Positions 6,657-15,262 are shown, numbered from the stretch's first letter. The stretch is 46,014 nucleotides of DNA from CAZZEX01 sp964653285 (GCA_964653285.1 CAZZEX010000034.1:1-46014); one strand, 5' to 3'. The notes: a model not told the origin generated them from the sequence alone. Made by a program: numbers and translations.

Positions 6657-8141
6657 ATGGTTGGATCTTTCACCCCCCAGGTGCTCAGTGAGGAGGAGAT
6701 TGCCTCGCTGCTGGGCCAGGTGAGCGAGGAGGAAATTGCCCAAGCCCGTCGGTTCTCGCTCACCTCGCTCAAGAGCACCATTCTCTACCGTGGCGAACCG
6801 GGCAGCGCCGTCGTGCACGACCACGAGGGCAATTTCTACATTGACTGCACCGCCCAGGCGTGGACGCTGAACGTTGGCTACTGTAACCCCGACGTGCTGG
6901 CGGCCGCGGTCGAGCAGATGAAATATCTCACCCACGTCCGCTATGCCTACCCCACCATCCCGCGCATCAAACTGATCAACCGCCTCTCGACCCTCTTCCC
7001 TGGTGAACCCCGCAAAGTCTGCCTGAACACTCAGGGTGGCGGCGCGGCGATTGAGGCGGCGATGAAACTGGCGATGATCAACAAGCCCGGCGCCGACGTC
7101 TTCCTGGTCCCCTCACGCGGTTATCACGGCGCGTCGCTGGCGACGATCACCGCCAGCCACTACATGCCCCACGTCACCCGCTTCCCTTGTTTCGGACGCG
7201 GCCATTTCGTCCGCTTCGCCTATTCCTACTGCTACCGCTGTCCTTTAGGACTCTCCTCCCGCCCCCCCTCGGCCCCCCCCAACTTTGGGGTGGAAGGTGA
7301 GGGAGGGGTCAAGGGCGAGGGCTGCAGGCTGGCCTGCCTCGACCTGGTGGAGCAAGCGATCCGCCACGCCAGTGGCTCCGTCGCCGGCCTGATCATCGAG
7401 CCGATGCAAGGGGCGGGCGGTCAGGTGCCCACCCCGCCCGGCTACCTGGCTGGCCTGAAGGAAATCTGCCACAAGCACGACGTCTTCCTGATCTTCGACG
7501 AGTGTCAGACCGCCTTCGGGCGCATCGGCGCGATGAGCGCGGCCGAGTACTACGGCGTGATGCCCGACATGTTCGTGCTCACCAAAGGGTTGGGAGGAGG
7601 CTTCCCCGTCGGCGCGCTGGTGGCGCGGGCCGACCTCAAGGGATTTACCGCGGCCGAGGAACACACCACCTTCGGCTCCGACCCGCTGCCATTCGCGGCG
7701 GCGCTGGCGAACATTGAGGTCATTGAGCGTATGGGGCTGTGCGAGCGGGCGCGGGTACTGGGCGAGAAGGCCACCGCCTATCTGCGCCAATTGCAGGAGG
7801 AGATCGAAATCATCGGCGACGTGCGCTGTCCGGGCTTGTTCATCGGCGTCGAACTGGTGGAAGACCGCGAGAGCAAAACACCAGCGACGGAACGGGCGGC
7901 CGCTTTCATCGAACTGGCGAAGAAGTTTGGTGTCATCTTCGACGTGAGCATGCCCGACATCGTGGACGGACGACCGACGATGCGCAACGTCATCAAGATC
8001 AAGCCACCTTTGACCATCACCGACGAAGAACTGGACCAAGTGCTGGAGACGTTCAAGTTCTGCGTGGAGCAAGTCGCCAAGATTCCCGAGGAGATGAAAC
8101 AGGAGATTATGCGGAGGATGTTAGAAGAAGCAGGAGTGTAG
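6657..8141 (+). CDS. Class III PLP-dependent aminotransferase
   Basis: This 494-residue protein is a class III (omega-type) aminotransferase. The Schiff-base lysine is K310 in TKGLGGGFPVG; the cofactor aspartate is in IFDECQTAFGR, and GLIIEPMQGAGG and RGYHGASLATIT are further class III blocks. It moves an amino group between an amine or amino acid and a keto acid in the cytoplasm. AGGAGGT lies ten bases before the ATG. Residues about 200-222, between CYRCPLGL and CRLACLD, are a low-complexity insert (SAPPNFGVEGEGG) encoded by a palindromic repeat; relatives have a short loop there. It heads a cluster with a sugar kinase, a dehydrogenase and a RuBisCO-like protein. The substrate is unknown; a keto-sugar or keto-acid acceptor is inferred from context. 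Confidence 0.85.
   Translation: MVGSFTPQVLSEEEIASLLGQVSEEEIAQARRFSLTSLKSTILYRGEPGSAVVHDHEGNFYIDCTAQAWTLNVGYCNPDVLAAAVEQMKYLTHVRYAYPTIPRIKLINRLSTLFPGEPRKVCLNTQGGGAAIEAAMKLAMINKPGADVFLVPSRGYHGASLATITASHYMPHVTRFPCFGRGHFVRFAYSYCYRCPLGLSSRPPSAPPNFGVEGEGGVKGEGCRLACLDLVEQAIRHASGSVAGLIIEPMQGAGGQVPTPPGYLAGLKEICHKHDVFLIFDECQTAFGRIGAMSAAEYYGVMPDMFVLTKGLGGGFPVGALVARADLKGFTAAEEHTTFGSDPLPFAAALANIEVIERMGLCERARVLGEKATAYLRQLQEEIEIIGDVRCPGLFIGVELVEDRESKTPATERAAAFIELAKKFGVIFDVSMPDIVDGRPTMRNVIKIKPPLTITDEELDQVLETFKFCVEQVAKIPEEMKQEIMRRMLEEAGV
7254..7320. repeat. Palindromic repeat inserted in the aminotransferase gene
   Basis: CTCCCGCCCCCCCTCGG and the following CCCCAACTTTGGGG with a GGTGAGGGAGGGG tail form an inverted repeat inside the coding frame. 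No stop is introduced. It belongs to the same style as the repeats at 1335, 15203, 17704, 19507, 21602, 29090 and 29600. Confidence 0.65.
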
Positions 8142-8146
8142 AGGCC

Positions 8147-9751
8147 ATGTCAAAGGGCACTTCGACATCCAATGGGGGCGTCAAGATGAGATCACAGTAC
8201 ATCATCGCCCACGATGTGGGCACGAGCGGCAACAAGGCGATGCTGGTGGATACGGAGGGGAACATCCATGCCAGTGCCTTTCAACCCTACCTGGTTCACT
8301 ACCCCCATCCCGACTGGGCCGAACAGGAGCCGGAGGACTGGTGGAACGCGGTCGTCACCACCACGCGCCAGGTGATGGAGCAATCCGGCGTCGCGCCCCA
8401 GGACGTGCTGGCGATGGTCTACACCACCCAGATGCTGGGTATCGTCCCGATGGGCAGGGTAGGGGCGGGTCTTGTACCTGCCCACGAACCGCTGCGCCGG
8501 GCCATCATCTGGCTGGACGGGCGCGCACCCGAGCAAGCGGAGCGGGTCATGCGGAAGTTTCTGGGGCCGCGCATCTTCGCTGCCGTCGCCGGTGCGGAAC
8601 TCTCCGGCAAGGACGGCATACCCAAACTGCTCTGGCTCAAGGAGAACGAGCCGGAGATTTACAACGGGATGGCCTGTTTTCTGGACGTCAACGGCTATCT
8701 CACCTATCGAGCCACCGGCCGGATGGTCTTCGAGTGGTCGTGCGCCTCCGCCATCGGGTTTGATCTGAAGAAGAAGGACTGGCTGCGGGGGATCCTCCGC
8801 TACATCGGACTGGACCTGGACAAGTTTCCCCCGCTGGTGCGCTCCATTGACCAGGTGGGTGGGCTGACGGCGGAGGCAGCGCGGGTATGCGGGCTGCTGG
8901 AGGGAACCCCTGTCTTCGGCGGCGGCGGTGACGCGCAAGGGGCGGCGGTCGGCTCCGGCGCGGTCGGCGAGGGGGAGGGCCACGTCTACCTGGGCACCTC
9001 CGGCTGGGTGGGCGTCGTCACCCGCAAGACCCCCACCGGTCGTCACGGCGTCGCCGCCATCCATTCCGCCGACCCCGACAAGGCGCTGCTCTTTGCGGAG
9101 ATGGAGACAGCCGGGGCATGCCTCAAGTGGATCGCCGACCAGTTCTACCGCCACGAGCAGGCCGACCCCAGCATTCCCAACGTCTACGCGCTGATGGACC
9201 AGGACGTGGAGTCCATACCGCCCGGCTCCGACTTCCTGGTCGCCACTCCCTGGATGTACGGGGAACGGGCGCCCATCGCCGACACCTGGGTGCGCTCCAC
9301 CTTTTTCAACATCAGCGCCGACCACACCCGCGAGCACCTCCTGCGGGCGGTCTACGAGGGGGTGGCCTACAACTTGCGCTGGATCATCGAGATCGTGGAG
9401 CAGACCTTCGGCTTCTCGCTGCCGATTTTGCGGGTCATCGGCGGGGGGGCGCGAGGCGCGCCGTGGATGCAGATCATCGCCGACGTGACCGGGCGGCGGG
9501 TGGAGACGGTGGTCAACCCGCAGGAGGCGGGAGCGGTCGGCATCGCGCTCACGGCGGCAATCGGCCTGGGCCTGTACCCCGACTTCGAATCACTCAAGAC
9601 TGTCGTGCACGTGGAGCGGGGGTTCGAGCCCCAGGCGGGCAACGCCGAGGTCTACGACGTCCTCTACCGGGCCTATCGGCGCATCTACAGTTCCCTCCGT
9701 GACCTGTACCGGGAGGTGAACGAGGTGCGCTTCCGGGAGTGCCGGGAGTAG
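8147..9751 (+). CDS. FGGY-family carbohydrate kinase (xylulokinase-like)
   Basis: The ATG at 8147 lies six bases after the aminotransferase stop and gives 534 residues; the ATG at 8186, directly before RSQYIIAHDVGTSG, is an alternative. The N-terminal DVGTSGNKAML is the first phosphate-binding motif. D262 in GGGGDAQGAAVG is the likely catalytic base, and GGGARGAPWMQIIADVTG is the second FGGY signature. Such kinases phosphorylate open-chain or keto sugars with ATP. An in-frame insert GRVGAGLVPAHEP (8453-8484) comes from a GTAGGGGCG repeat; relatives have a short turn here. Tight spacing indicates cotranscription with the aminotransferase and dehydrogenase. The sugar is not identifiable from sequence alone. 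Confidence 0.85.
   Translation: MSKGTSTSNGGVKMRSQYIIAHDVGTSGNKAMLVDTEGNIHASAFQPYLVHYPHPDWAEQEPEDWWNAVVTTTRQVMEQSGVAPQDVLAMVYTTQMLGIVPMGRVGAGLVPAHEPLRRAIIWLDGRAPEQAERVMRKFLGPRIFAAVAGAELSGKDGIPKLLWLKENEPEIYNGMACFLDVNGYLTYRATGRMVFEWSCASAIGFDLKKKDWLRGILRYIGLDLDKFPPLVRSIDQVGGLTAEAARVCGLLEGTPVFGGGGDAQGAAVGSGAVGEGEGHVYLGTSGWVGVVTRKTPTGRHGVAAIHSADPDKALLFAEMETAGACLKWIADQFYRHEQADPSIPNVYALMDQDVESIPPGSDFLVATPWMYGERAPIADTWVRSTFFNISADHTREHLLRAVYEGVAYNLRWIIEIVEQTFGFSLPILRVIGGGARGAPWMQIIADVTGRRVETVVNPQEAGAVGIALTAAIGLGLYPDFESLKTVVHVERGFEPQAGNAEVYDVLYRAYRRIYSSLRDLYREVNEVRFRECRE
8453..8484. repeat. GTAGGGGCG-type repeat inside the FGGY kinase gene
   Basis: GGCAGGGTAGGGGCGGGTC and the following TTGTACCTGCCCAC form an imperfect hairpin (GGGCAGG against CCTGCCC). 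It is read in frame as GRVGAGLVPAHE. A related GTAGGGGCG element is found at 45977-46000. Confidence 0.6.
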
Positions 9752-9791
9752 CAGGGTCAGGGAGGGCCGATGTTGGTGGCGGTGGGATCCC

Positions 9792-10811
9792 ATGAGGAGA
9801 CGTAGTGCCGTCCTGGTCGAGCCGGGACGTTTCGAGATCAAGGAAGATGAGATCAGCCCTGGGCCGGGTGAACTCCTCGTCGCCATCAAGGCTGCTGGCC
9901 TCTGTCCCTGGGACCTGCACGACTACCAGGGGCGGTGGGAGGAGCATCCCAGATGGCTGGAGGGCGAGATTTCAGGCCCCGGCGCAGGGTTGTACACGTA
10001 TGAGGAGTGGGGGAAGTACCCCAAGCGGCTGGGGCACGAGCCGATGGGCCGCGTCATTGAGGTGGGGCGGGACACGCGGGATTTCGCCCCCGGCGAGCGG
10101 GTGACCGGCTTCTTCGGAGAGGCCTTCGCCGACGTCGCCATCGCTCCGGCCGGCCGGGTGCTGAGGGTGCCGCCGGGCATCCTACCGCAGCACGCCCTGG
10201 GCGAGCCGCTGAGCAACAGTGTGATCGCCGTCCGTGCTGCCAGCGTAGAAACCGGCGACTACGTGCTCCTCATCGGCTGCGGCTGGCTGGGCCTGACCAT
10301 CCTCAGCGGGCTGGCGGGGACGCCGGCGGCTGAGATCATCGCCGTGGACCTGAAAATGGACGCATTGCGGCTGGCCGGTGAGTGCGGGGCGACGATCACT
10401 CTGAATGCCAGGCAGGTGGACGTGATCGAGGAAGTGATGCGCATCACGAAGGGGCGAGGCGTGGACCTGGCCATTGAAGCCTGTGGCGTGCCAGCCGTCT
10501 TCGATACCTGCGCCGCCTGCCTGCGGCGGGAAGGGCGAGGCCGGCTCATCCTGGCTGGCGGTCACACGTCGCCGGCGACTTATGACCTCGCGCCGCTGTG
10601 CATCTACGGCGCGGTCATCCGCGCCGCATGGCCGCGCTACTCCCGTGACCGCATGGACGACCTGCGCCGCGCTTTGCTGATGCTGGCGCGAGGCCGGTTT
10701 CCAATGGAGCGGCTGATCACCCACCGCTTCCGGCTGGAGGAGATCGGCCAGGCTTTCGAGACTATGCTGCATCGGCCAGATGGATACATCAAGGGCGTTG
10801 TGGTGCCCTGA
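9792..10811 (+). CDS. Zinc-type alcohol/polyol dehydrogenase (MDR family)
   Basis: This 339-residue protein is a medium-chain dehydrogenase/reductase. The catalytic zinc ligands are the cysteine in AAGLCPWDLHD and the His-Glu pair in LGHEPMGRVIEVG. The nucleotide-binding turn reads LIGCGWLGLTILSG, followed by an acidic IIAVDLKMD, suggesting NAD rather than NADP. The usual four-cysteine structural zinc lobe is absent and replaced by a loop (EISGPGAGLYTYEEW). The enzyme would oxidise a secondary alcohol or polyol. It lies 40 bases after the kinase and 187 before the RuBisCO-like gene. Together they suggest oxidation, transamination and phosphorylation of a sugar or sugar-acid, with the RuBisCO-like protein acting on a phosphorylated intermediate. 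Confidence 0.85.
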   Translation: MRRRSAVLVEPGRFEIKEDEISPGPGELLVAIKAAGLCPWDLHDYQGRWEEHPRWLEGEISGPGAGLYTYEEWGKYPKRLGHEPMGRVIEVGRDTRDFAPGERVTGFFGEAFADVAIAPAGRVLRVPPGILPQHALGEPLSNSVIAVRAASVETGDYVLLIGCGWLGLTILSGLAGTPAAEIIAVDLKMDALRLAGECGATITLNARQVDVIEEVMRITKGRGVDLAIEACGVPAVFDTCAACLRREGRGRLILAGGHTSPATYDLAPLCIYGAVIRAAWPRYSRDRMDDLRRALLMLARGRFPMERLITHRFRLEEIGQAFETMLHRPDGYIKGVVVP

Positions 10812-10919
10812 CTGAAACTGCAACTGACCTTTCCTGGTATTTGATCATACCTTTCGAGCTTCCGGGAAGGTTCTCGGTCCTAACATGACATTGTCAAGCT
10901 ACTCACCCTAATGCTCGAA

Positions 10920-10936
10920 GTCCCCGTCTCGGGGAC
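10920..10936 (+). promoter_or_regulatory. Perfect GC hairpin in the leader of the RuBisCO-like gene
   Basis: GTCCCCG, a TCT loop and CGGGGAC form a 7-bp perfect stem 62 bases before the ATG. No U-run follows, so it is not a standard terminator. Just upstream is a small palindrome TGACATTGTCA (10886-10896). Together they make this 187-base gap the most likely control region of the gene. Confidence 0.4.
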
Positions 10937-10998
10937 GTCCCATGCAACGGGTCACACTGAGCAGTTACAAACCGAATAAGAAATCAGGAGGATAGATT

Positions 10999-12309
10999 AT
11001 GCCAGGGTTGGATGTTCAATCACTGCCATTGGCTCTGCCCGACGGGGTAGACTACGACGAGTACCTCATCGCCACCTACATGGCCTCGTTCCCGGCCAGC
11101 GTGCCCATCCCCCGTCTGGCTCCGGCACTGGCCATCGAGCAGTCCACCGGTACATGGCTGCCGGTCCCGGGGGAGACGCCCGAGGTACGCCGCCGTCACG
11201 TGGCCAAGGTCATCGGCGTCTACGAACTCCCCGACTTCGAGTTCGCCGTCCCGCCGGGCTTGGAGACGCGCAACTACGTCATCCAGATCGCCTTCCCTCA
11301 GGTCAACATCGGTTCGCAAATTCCGATGTTGCTGACGACGGTGGTGGGCAACATCTCGATGGGTGGCCGCATCAAGGTGCTCGACGTGCGCTTCCCCAGG
11401 AAGTTCGTCGCGGGGTTCCAAGGACCCAAGTTCGGCATCGCTGGCGTGCGGGAGTTGCTGGGCGTGCCCGATCGCCCGCTGCTCAACAACATGATCAAGC
11501 CCTGCACCGGCTACACGCCGGAGGTGGGGGTCGAACTGTTCCGCAAGGCGGCACTGGGCGGCTGCGATATCATCAAGGACGACGAGTTGCTCGCCAATGC
11601 CTCCTTCAACGAGGTGCAGGCGCGGGTGAAACTCTACATGGAGGCCGAGAGCCGTGTCTATGAGGAGACGGGCGAGCACACGCTCTACACCGTCAACGTC
11701 AGCGACGAGGTGCCCCAGGTCTTCGAGAACGCCCGCCGGGCGGTGGAACTGGGCTGCAACGCCATCATGGTCAACTTCCTGGCGGTCGGCCTGCCAGTGC
11801 TGCGGGCGCTGGCGGAGGACTCCGCCATCAACGTCCCCATCCTGGGCCACATGGACACGGCCGGGGCGTACTACATGTCGCCCTACCACGGCGTCAGTTC
11901 GCACCTCATTCTGGGCAAACTGCCCCGCTTGGCCGGCGCCGACGTCGTCGTCTTCCCGGCCCCTTATGGCAAGGCCCCGGTGCTCAAGGACAAGTTCATC
12001 AACGTGGCGCGCAACCTCGCGTTCCCGTTCTACGACATCAAGCCGGCCTTCCCGATGCCCTCTGGCGGCATCACGCCCTCAATGGTGCCGAAGGTGATGA
12101 AAGACCTGGGGAACGACATCGTCATCGGCTCCGGCGGTGGCATCCACGCCCACCCGCAGGGGCCGGTGGCGGGCGGCAAGGCGTTCCGCCAGGCGATTGA
12201 CGCCACGATGACGGGCATCCCGCTCAAGGAGGCGGCCAAGGAGCATCCCGAACTAGCGGCATCGCTGGAGGCGTGGACGGATCCGTTTGGGAAGGGGATC
12301 GCGCTGTAG
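10999..12309 (+). CDS. RuBisCO-like protein (form IV type, large-subunit fold)
   Basis: This 436-residue protein aligns along its length with the RuBisCO large-subunit fold. The N-terminal domain has IEQSTGTWLPV (E47, T52, W53). In the barrel, K167 in MIKPCTGYTP matches the catalytic K175 of RuBisCO. K193, D195 and E196 in CDIIKDDELLAN match the carbamylated lysine and the two metal ligands. H283 in GHMDTAG may match H294, but the following arginine is Met. C-terminal phosphate-binding parts are PSGGITPSMVP and GSGGGIHAHPQGP. Loop 6 reads FPAPYGKAPVL rather than GKxEGE, so carboxylation of RuBP is unlikely. Known RuBisCO-like proteins act as enolases, isomerases or decarboxylases on phosphorylated keto-sugar compounds. 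Neighbours suggest carbohydrate catabolism rather than methionine salvage. AGGAGG precedes the ATG. Confidence 0.9.
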   Translation: MPGLDVQSLPLALPDGVDYDEYLIATYMASFPASVPIPRLAPALAIEQSTGTWLPVPGETPEVRRRHVAKVIGVYELPDFEFAVPPGLETRNYVIQIAFPQVNIGSQIPMLLTTVVGNISMGGRIKVLDVRFPRKFVAGFQGPKFGIAGVRELLGVPDRPLLNNMIKPCTGYTPEVGVELFRKAALGGCDIIKDDELLANASFNEVQARVKLYMEAESRVYEETGEHTLYTVNVSDEVPQVFENARRAVELGCNAIMVNFLAVGLPVLRALAEDSAINVPILGHMDTAGAYYMSPYHGVSSHLILGKLPRLAGADVVVFPAPYGKAPVLKDKFINVARNLAFPFYDIKPAFPMPSGGITPSMVPKVMKDLGNDIVIGSGGGIHAHPQGPVAGGKAFRQAIDATMTGIPLKEAAKEHPELAASLEAWTDPFGKGIAL

Positions 12310-12337
12310 GAGAAAGTGCCGCTCTCGCGACTACTTC

Positions 12338-12505
12338 TCACTCGACTTCCAACACAGGCACTGGCGGCGTCGGTTCCACCGTCCGTCCACGGTAGGGACG
12401 CAACGTACCCTCTGGCGCCGGCTGTGGCAGTTGCCCGCCTTCGTAGTGGATTTGCTCAGCCAGGAGGCTCTGGTAACGCTGCATCAGCTCGGCGTCTTTG
12501 ACCAT
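12338..12505 (-). pseudogene. Minus-strand ORF remnant, unknown
   Basis: From the ATG at 12505 the frame codes for 55 residues starting MVKDAELMQRYQSLLAEQI and ending in a proline-rich tail PTPPVPVLEVE. The same frame continues upstream as VARLTGDEA and, past a TAA, as QESLLEQALR. That pattern looks like a longer gene interrupted by a stop. I do not recognise it. It may be a small real gene, but the upstream continuation across a stop favours a relic. Confidence 0.3.
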
Positions 12506-12754
12506 CGCCTCGTCGCCCGTGAGACGCGCTACTTAACGTAGCGCCTGCTCCAGGAGGCTTTCCTGGCCTGGCTGGACACGCAGCCCGAGGATATCCAGAC
12601 GCGCTATGGCGTTCACCGTCGAGCGTGGATTGAGGCATTACGAAGCGGACGCAACACATTCAACGAGGGGACCTTACGAGCCCTGCGAGCCGAACAGGAT
12701 TGTTACAGCCCGTCGCCAGTCGGGGTGAGAAGCGGGGAAGTGGACAGCGTTCGT

Positions 12755-12782
12755 TTGTGCGGGGGCCGTTGTTGGGTATAAT
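12755..12782 (+). promoter_or_regulatory. Promoter of the restriction-modification pair
   Basis: A perfect TATAAT at 12777-12782 follows TTGTGC (12755-12760) with a 16-base spacer. It lies 91 bases before the endonuclease ATG, which has GGGGAGGAG as ribosome site. Confidence 0.5.
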
Positions 12783-12873
12783 TGGGACAAGCTATCATCC
12801 AAGGCGGCACGGATGTGCACACCAGCTGCTGGGCGACATAACTGATCAGTGCACTTCAGGGGAGGAGATGTAA

Positions 12874-13527
12874 ATGAAGCCGGAATTGTCTTTAGACCTG
12901 CTACGCCAAGAGGCAGGCACATTTTCTCACATGGAGTCCAGCCATTCTGAACCCACCATTTACGGGACTACAGACGGCAAGGCTATTGGTACGTACTTCG
13001 AGCACAAGTTCCAGGATTATCTCAGTACAAGGTACTCATACGAGCAAGGTAGCTCAGCCAGGGGCATTGACTTTCCTGGTCTACAAGTGGACATGAAAGT
13101 CACTCGCATAACACAACCGCAATCATCGTGCCCGTTTAGGGCGGCCAAGCAGAAGGTGTATGGTTTGGGCTATTCCCTGTTAGTATTCGTTTACGACAAG
13201 ACTGATGATCTAACAACTCAGACAGGCAGACTGAGCATACTCCACACAGTTTTCGTAGGTGAACACCAAACGGCTGACTTTCAAACCACGAGGGGAATTC
13301 TACAGATTATCGAAAATGATGGCAACGTGGACGACCTTGTGGCCTTCATGAGAGACAGAAATCTGCCTGTTGATGATATTCAAGCGTTGGCACTGGCTGA
13401 AGAGATATTGCAAAATCCTCCCAGGATAGGCTATTTGACCATCTCTAACGCACTGCAATGGAGGCTTCAATATCGCCGGGTAATCGAAAAGGCTGGCGAG
13501 GTGGACGGTATTCTGCGGGTCCGATAA
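12874..13527 (+). CDS. Putative type II restriction endonuclease, PD-(D/E)XK type
   Basis: This 217-residue protein sits directly before a DNA adenine methyltransferase. It shows a plausible PD-(D/E)XK core: E43 in the first helix (GTYFEHKFQDYL), D66 in GIDFPGL and D73-x-K75 in VDMKVT, followed by a hydrophobic strand YSLLVFVYDK. An S/C/R-rich stretch, PQSSCPFRAAKQK, lies beside the core and may contact DNA. I do not recognise the specificity. The gene is visibly richer in A+T than its neighbours and uses A/T-ending codons, suggesting recent transfer with the methyltransferase. The ribosome site GGGGAGGAG is good. A role in cutting unmodified foreign DNA is inferred mainly from the pairing. 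Confidence 0.7.
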   Translation: MKPELSLDLLRQEAGTFSHMESSHSEPTIYGTTDGKAIGTYFEHKFQDYLSTRYSYEQGSSARGIDFPGLQVDMKVTRITQPQSSCPFRAAKQKVYGLGYSLLVFVYDKTDDLTTQTGRLSILHTVFVGEHQTADFQTTRGILQIIENDGNVDDLVAFMRDRNLPVDDIQALALAEEILQNPPRIGYLTISNALQWRLQYRRVIEKAGEVDGILRVR

Positions 13528-13530
13528 ACT

Positions 13531-15054
13531 ATGCGCATGAGAGGGAACAGCCGAAAGATAGAACTTGGGGATTTCCAAACCCCAATCGCGCTATCAGAAA
13601 AAATTTGTGACTTCCTGTTTGCGCAGGGGATAAGACCTGCTTCCATTCTCGAACCAACCTGCGGGAAGGGGAACCTTTTGCTATCAGCACTGGATCGCTT
13701 TGTGTCCGCGACCCAAGCGATTGGTGTTGATATTAACCCTGCATACATACAGCAAGTCGAAAACGAACTGGCAAGACGAACGGATTTCGGCGAAGCAGCG
13801 GTCTTTCAAGGCGACTTTTTTCACGTAGATTGGAAGAAAGTATTAGACGAACTACCAGAGCCCATCCTTGTTATTGGTAATCCGCCATGGGTGACTAATG
13901 CAGCACTGGCAAGCTTGGGCAGCCAGAATCTCCCTGAAAAAGCAAATATTCGGAACCTTCCTGGGCTTGACGCCATGACAGGAAAAAGCAACTTTGACAT
14001 ATCAGAATGGATGCTACTCCGTATTTTAGAGCGGGTGGATGGTCGTGATGCAACAGTAGCTATGCTTTGTAAAACTACCGTTGCCCGCAAGGTGCTTGTT
14101 CGCGCATGGCAACAAGGTATCCGCCTGGGACACTCTCATATCTACCTTATTGATGCGCAAAAGGCTTTTGGTGCTTCTGTAGCCGCTTGTCTATTGGTTT
14201 GCGATACGACAAATGAAGAGCGAGACCAAGTCTGCACTGTTTACAGCGACATTTCTGAGGACGTATACGAAACAATTTTTGGTTTCAGGGACAATCGCTT
14301 AATCGCAAGAGTTGAGTACTACGAACGATGGAAGCACCTTGCAGGTGAAGATCGTTACCGGTGGCGGTCGGGCATAAAACATGACTGTTCGAAAGTCATG
14401 GAGCTCAAGAAAGAGGAGCACGGCTACAGGAACAAGTTGGGCGAACTACATGATTTAGAAGACACGTATATTTACCCGATGCTCAAGAGTTCTGATGTTG
14501 CGGGAGCAGAAACCCCTCAACCGTCAAGGTGGATGTTGGTCACGCAGAGAGCTGTTGGGGAAAGTACGGTTTCCATCAGATACGAAGCCCCAAAAACCTG
14601 GGCTTATCTCAATGACCACGGTGAACTTTTCGCCAGAAGGAAAAGCTCGGTTTACAGAAACCGTCCTCGCTTTTCTATTTTTGGTGTAGGTGAATACTCT
14701 TTTGCGCCCTGGAAAGTTGCCACGTCTGGTCTGTATAAAAAATTGCACTTTGCCGTAGTTGGCCCACACGCTGGAAAACCTGTCGTATTTGACGACACCT
14801 GCTATTTCATTCCGTGCCAGAGCGAAAAGGAAGCTCGATACCTGGCCGGGCTGCTAAATTCGGAAGTAGCCAGGCAGTTTTTCCAATCATTCATATTCTG
14901 GGACGCGAAAAGGCCCATCACAATTGACATTCTTGGGCGACTGGACCTGGTTGCACTTGCCAGAGAATTAGGCACCGAAGATACAGCGAGAAACTTCTTA
15001 TCCACTAGGGTAGCGCCTGATTCATTCCCCAGGCAATTGGCTTTATTCACGTAG
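13531..15054 (+). CDS. DNA N6-adenine methyltransferase (gamma class, M.TaqI-like)
   Basis: This 507-residue protein has the gamma-class order of motifs. An FQTP motif near residue 16 is followed by the SAM-binding ILEPTCGKGNLL, an acidic GVDINPAY, and the catalytic N117-P118-P119-W120 in VIGNPPWVTN. The C-terminal 270 residues would hold the target-recognition domain, with repeated aromatic blocks such as SSVYRNRPRFSIFGVG. It methylates the amino group of adenine in a short DNA site. It begins three bases after the endonuclease stop, so the two form a type II restriction-modification operon. Like its partner it is richer in A+T than the surrounding genes. An alternative ATG lies six bases downstream. 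Confidence 0.88.
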   Translation: MRMRGNSRKIELGDFQTPIALSEKICDFLFAQGIRPASILEPTCGKGNLLLSALDRFVSATQAIGVDINPAYIQQVENELARRTDFGEAAVFQGDFFHVDWKKVLDELPEPILVIGNPPWVTNAALASLGSQNLPEKANIRNLPGLDAMTGKSNFDISEWMLLRILERVDGRDATVAMLCKTTVARKVLVRAWQQGIRLGHSHIYLIDAQKAFGASVAACLLVCDTTNEERDQVCTVYSDISEDVYETIFGFRDNRLIARVEYYERWKHLAGEDRYRWRSGIKHDCSKVMELKKEEHGYRNKLGELHDLEDTYIYPMLKSSDVAGAETPQPSRWMLVTQRAVGESTVSIRYEAPKTWAYLNDHGELFARRKSSVYRNRPRFSIFGVGEYSFAPWKVATSGLYKKLHFAVVGPHAGKPVVFDDTCYFIPCQSEKEARYLAGLLNSEVARQFFQSFIFWDAKRPITIDILGRLDLVALARELGTEDTARNFLSTRVAPDSFPRQLALFT

Positions 15055-15202
15055 GGGGGGCACTTATACCCCAACCCTGCACATTTTGATCACGAGCAGG
15101 CCCTTTGGCCACCACCTCACTATTGACATCGCGGCAATACGTGGAGCGCATCGCCGGGGAGATCCAGGAACACCCGGCTCCCCTCCTCGAAAATATCCCC
15201 CT

Positions 15203-15262
15203 GCTTGACCCCCTTCTCCTCTCCCCCCTTTAGGAAAGGGCTGGGGTGGGGGTGGGAGAGGC
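15203..15262. repeat. Palindromic repeat, intergenic copy
   Basis: CTTCTCCTCTCCCCCC and the downstream GGGTGGGGGTGGGAGAGG are largely complementary around TTTAGGAAAGGGC. This is an intergenic member of the repeat style that elsewhere sits inside genes. Confidence 0.6.

Larger units (their letters stand above)
12310..12873. other. Gene-poor region with possible gene remnants
   Basis: No convincing intact gene is present. On the plus strand, a start-less open frame from about 12541 to 12783 reads plausibly at first (QEAFLAWLDTQPEDIQ, then RRAWIEALRSGRNTFNEGT) and then loses coding character. A minus-strand fragment ends at 12338. The 3' part holds the promoter for the restriction gene. The region looks like decayed DNA beside an acquired island. 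Confidence 0.45.

Noticed and set aside
5849..6691. 280-codon plus-strand ORF within the MFS gene
   Set aside because: It is a frame shadow with a composition dominated by R, G and H and no hydrophobic segments, while the MFS frame has clear helices.
7739..8146. Long upstream extension of the FGGY kinase frame, overlapping the aminotransferase gene
   Set aside because: It is rich in R, H and G and shows no homology-like pattern; it is a shadow of the aminotransferase in another frame, and normal kinase sequence begins after 8147.
10999..12309. True carbon-fixing RuBisCO
   Set aside because: Loop 6 lacks the GKxEGE motif and other RuBP-binding residues differ; there is no small subunit or phosphoribulokinase nearby.
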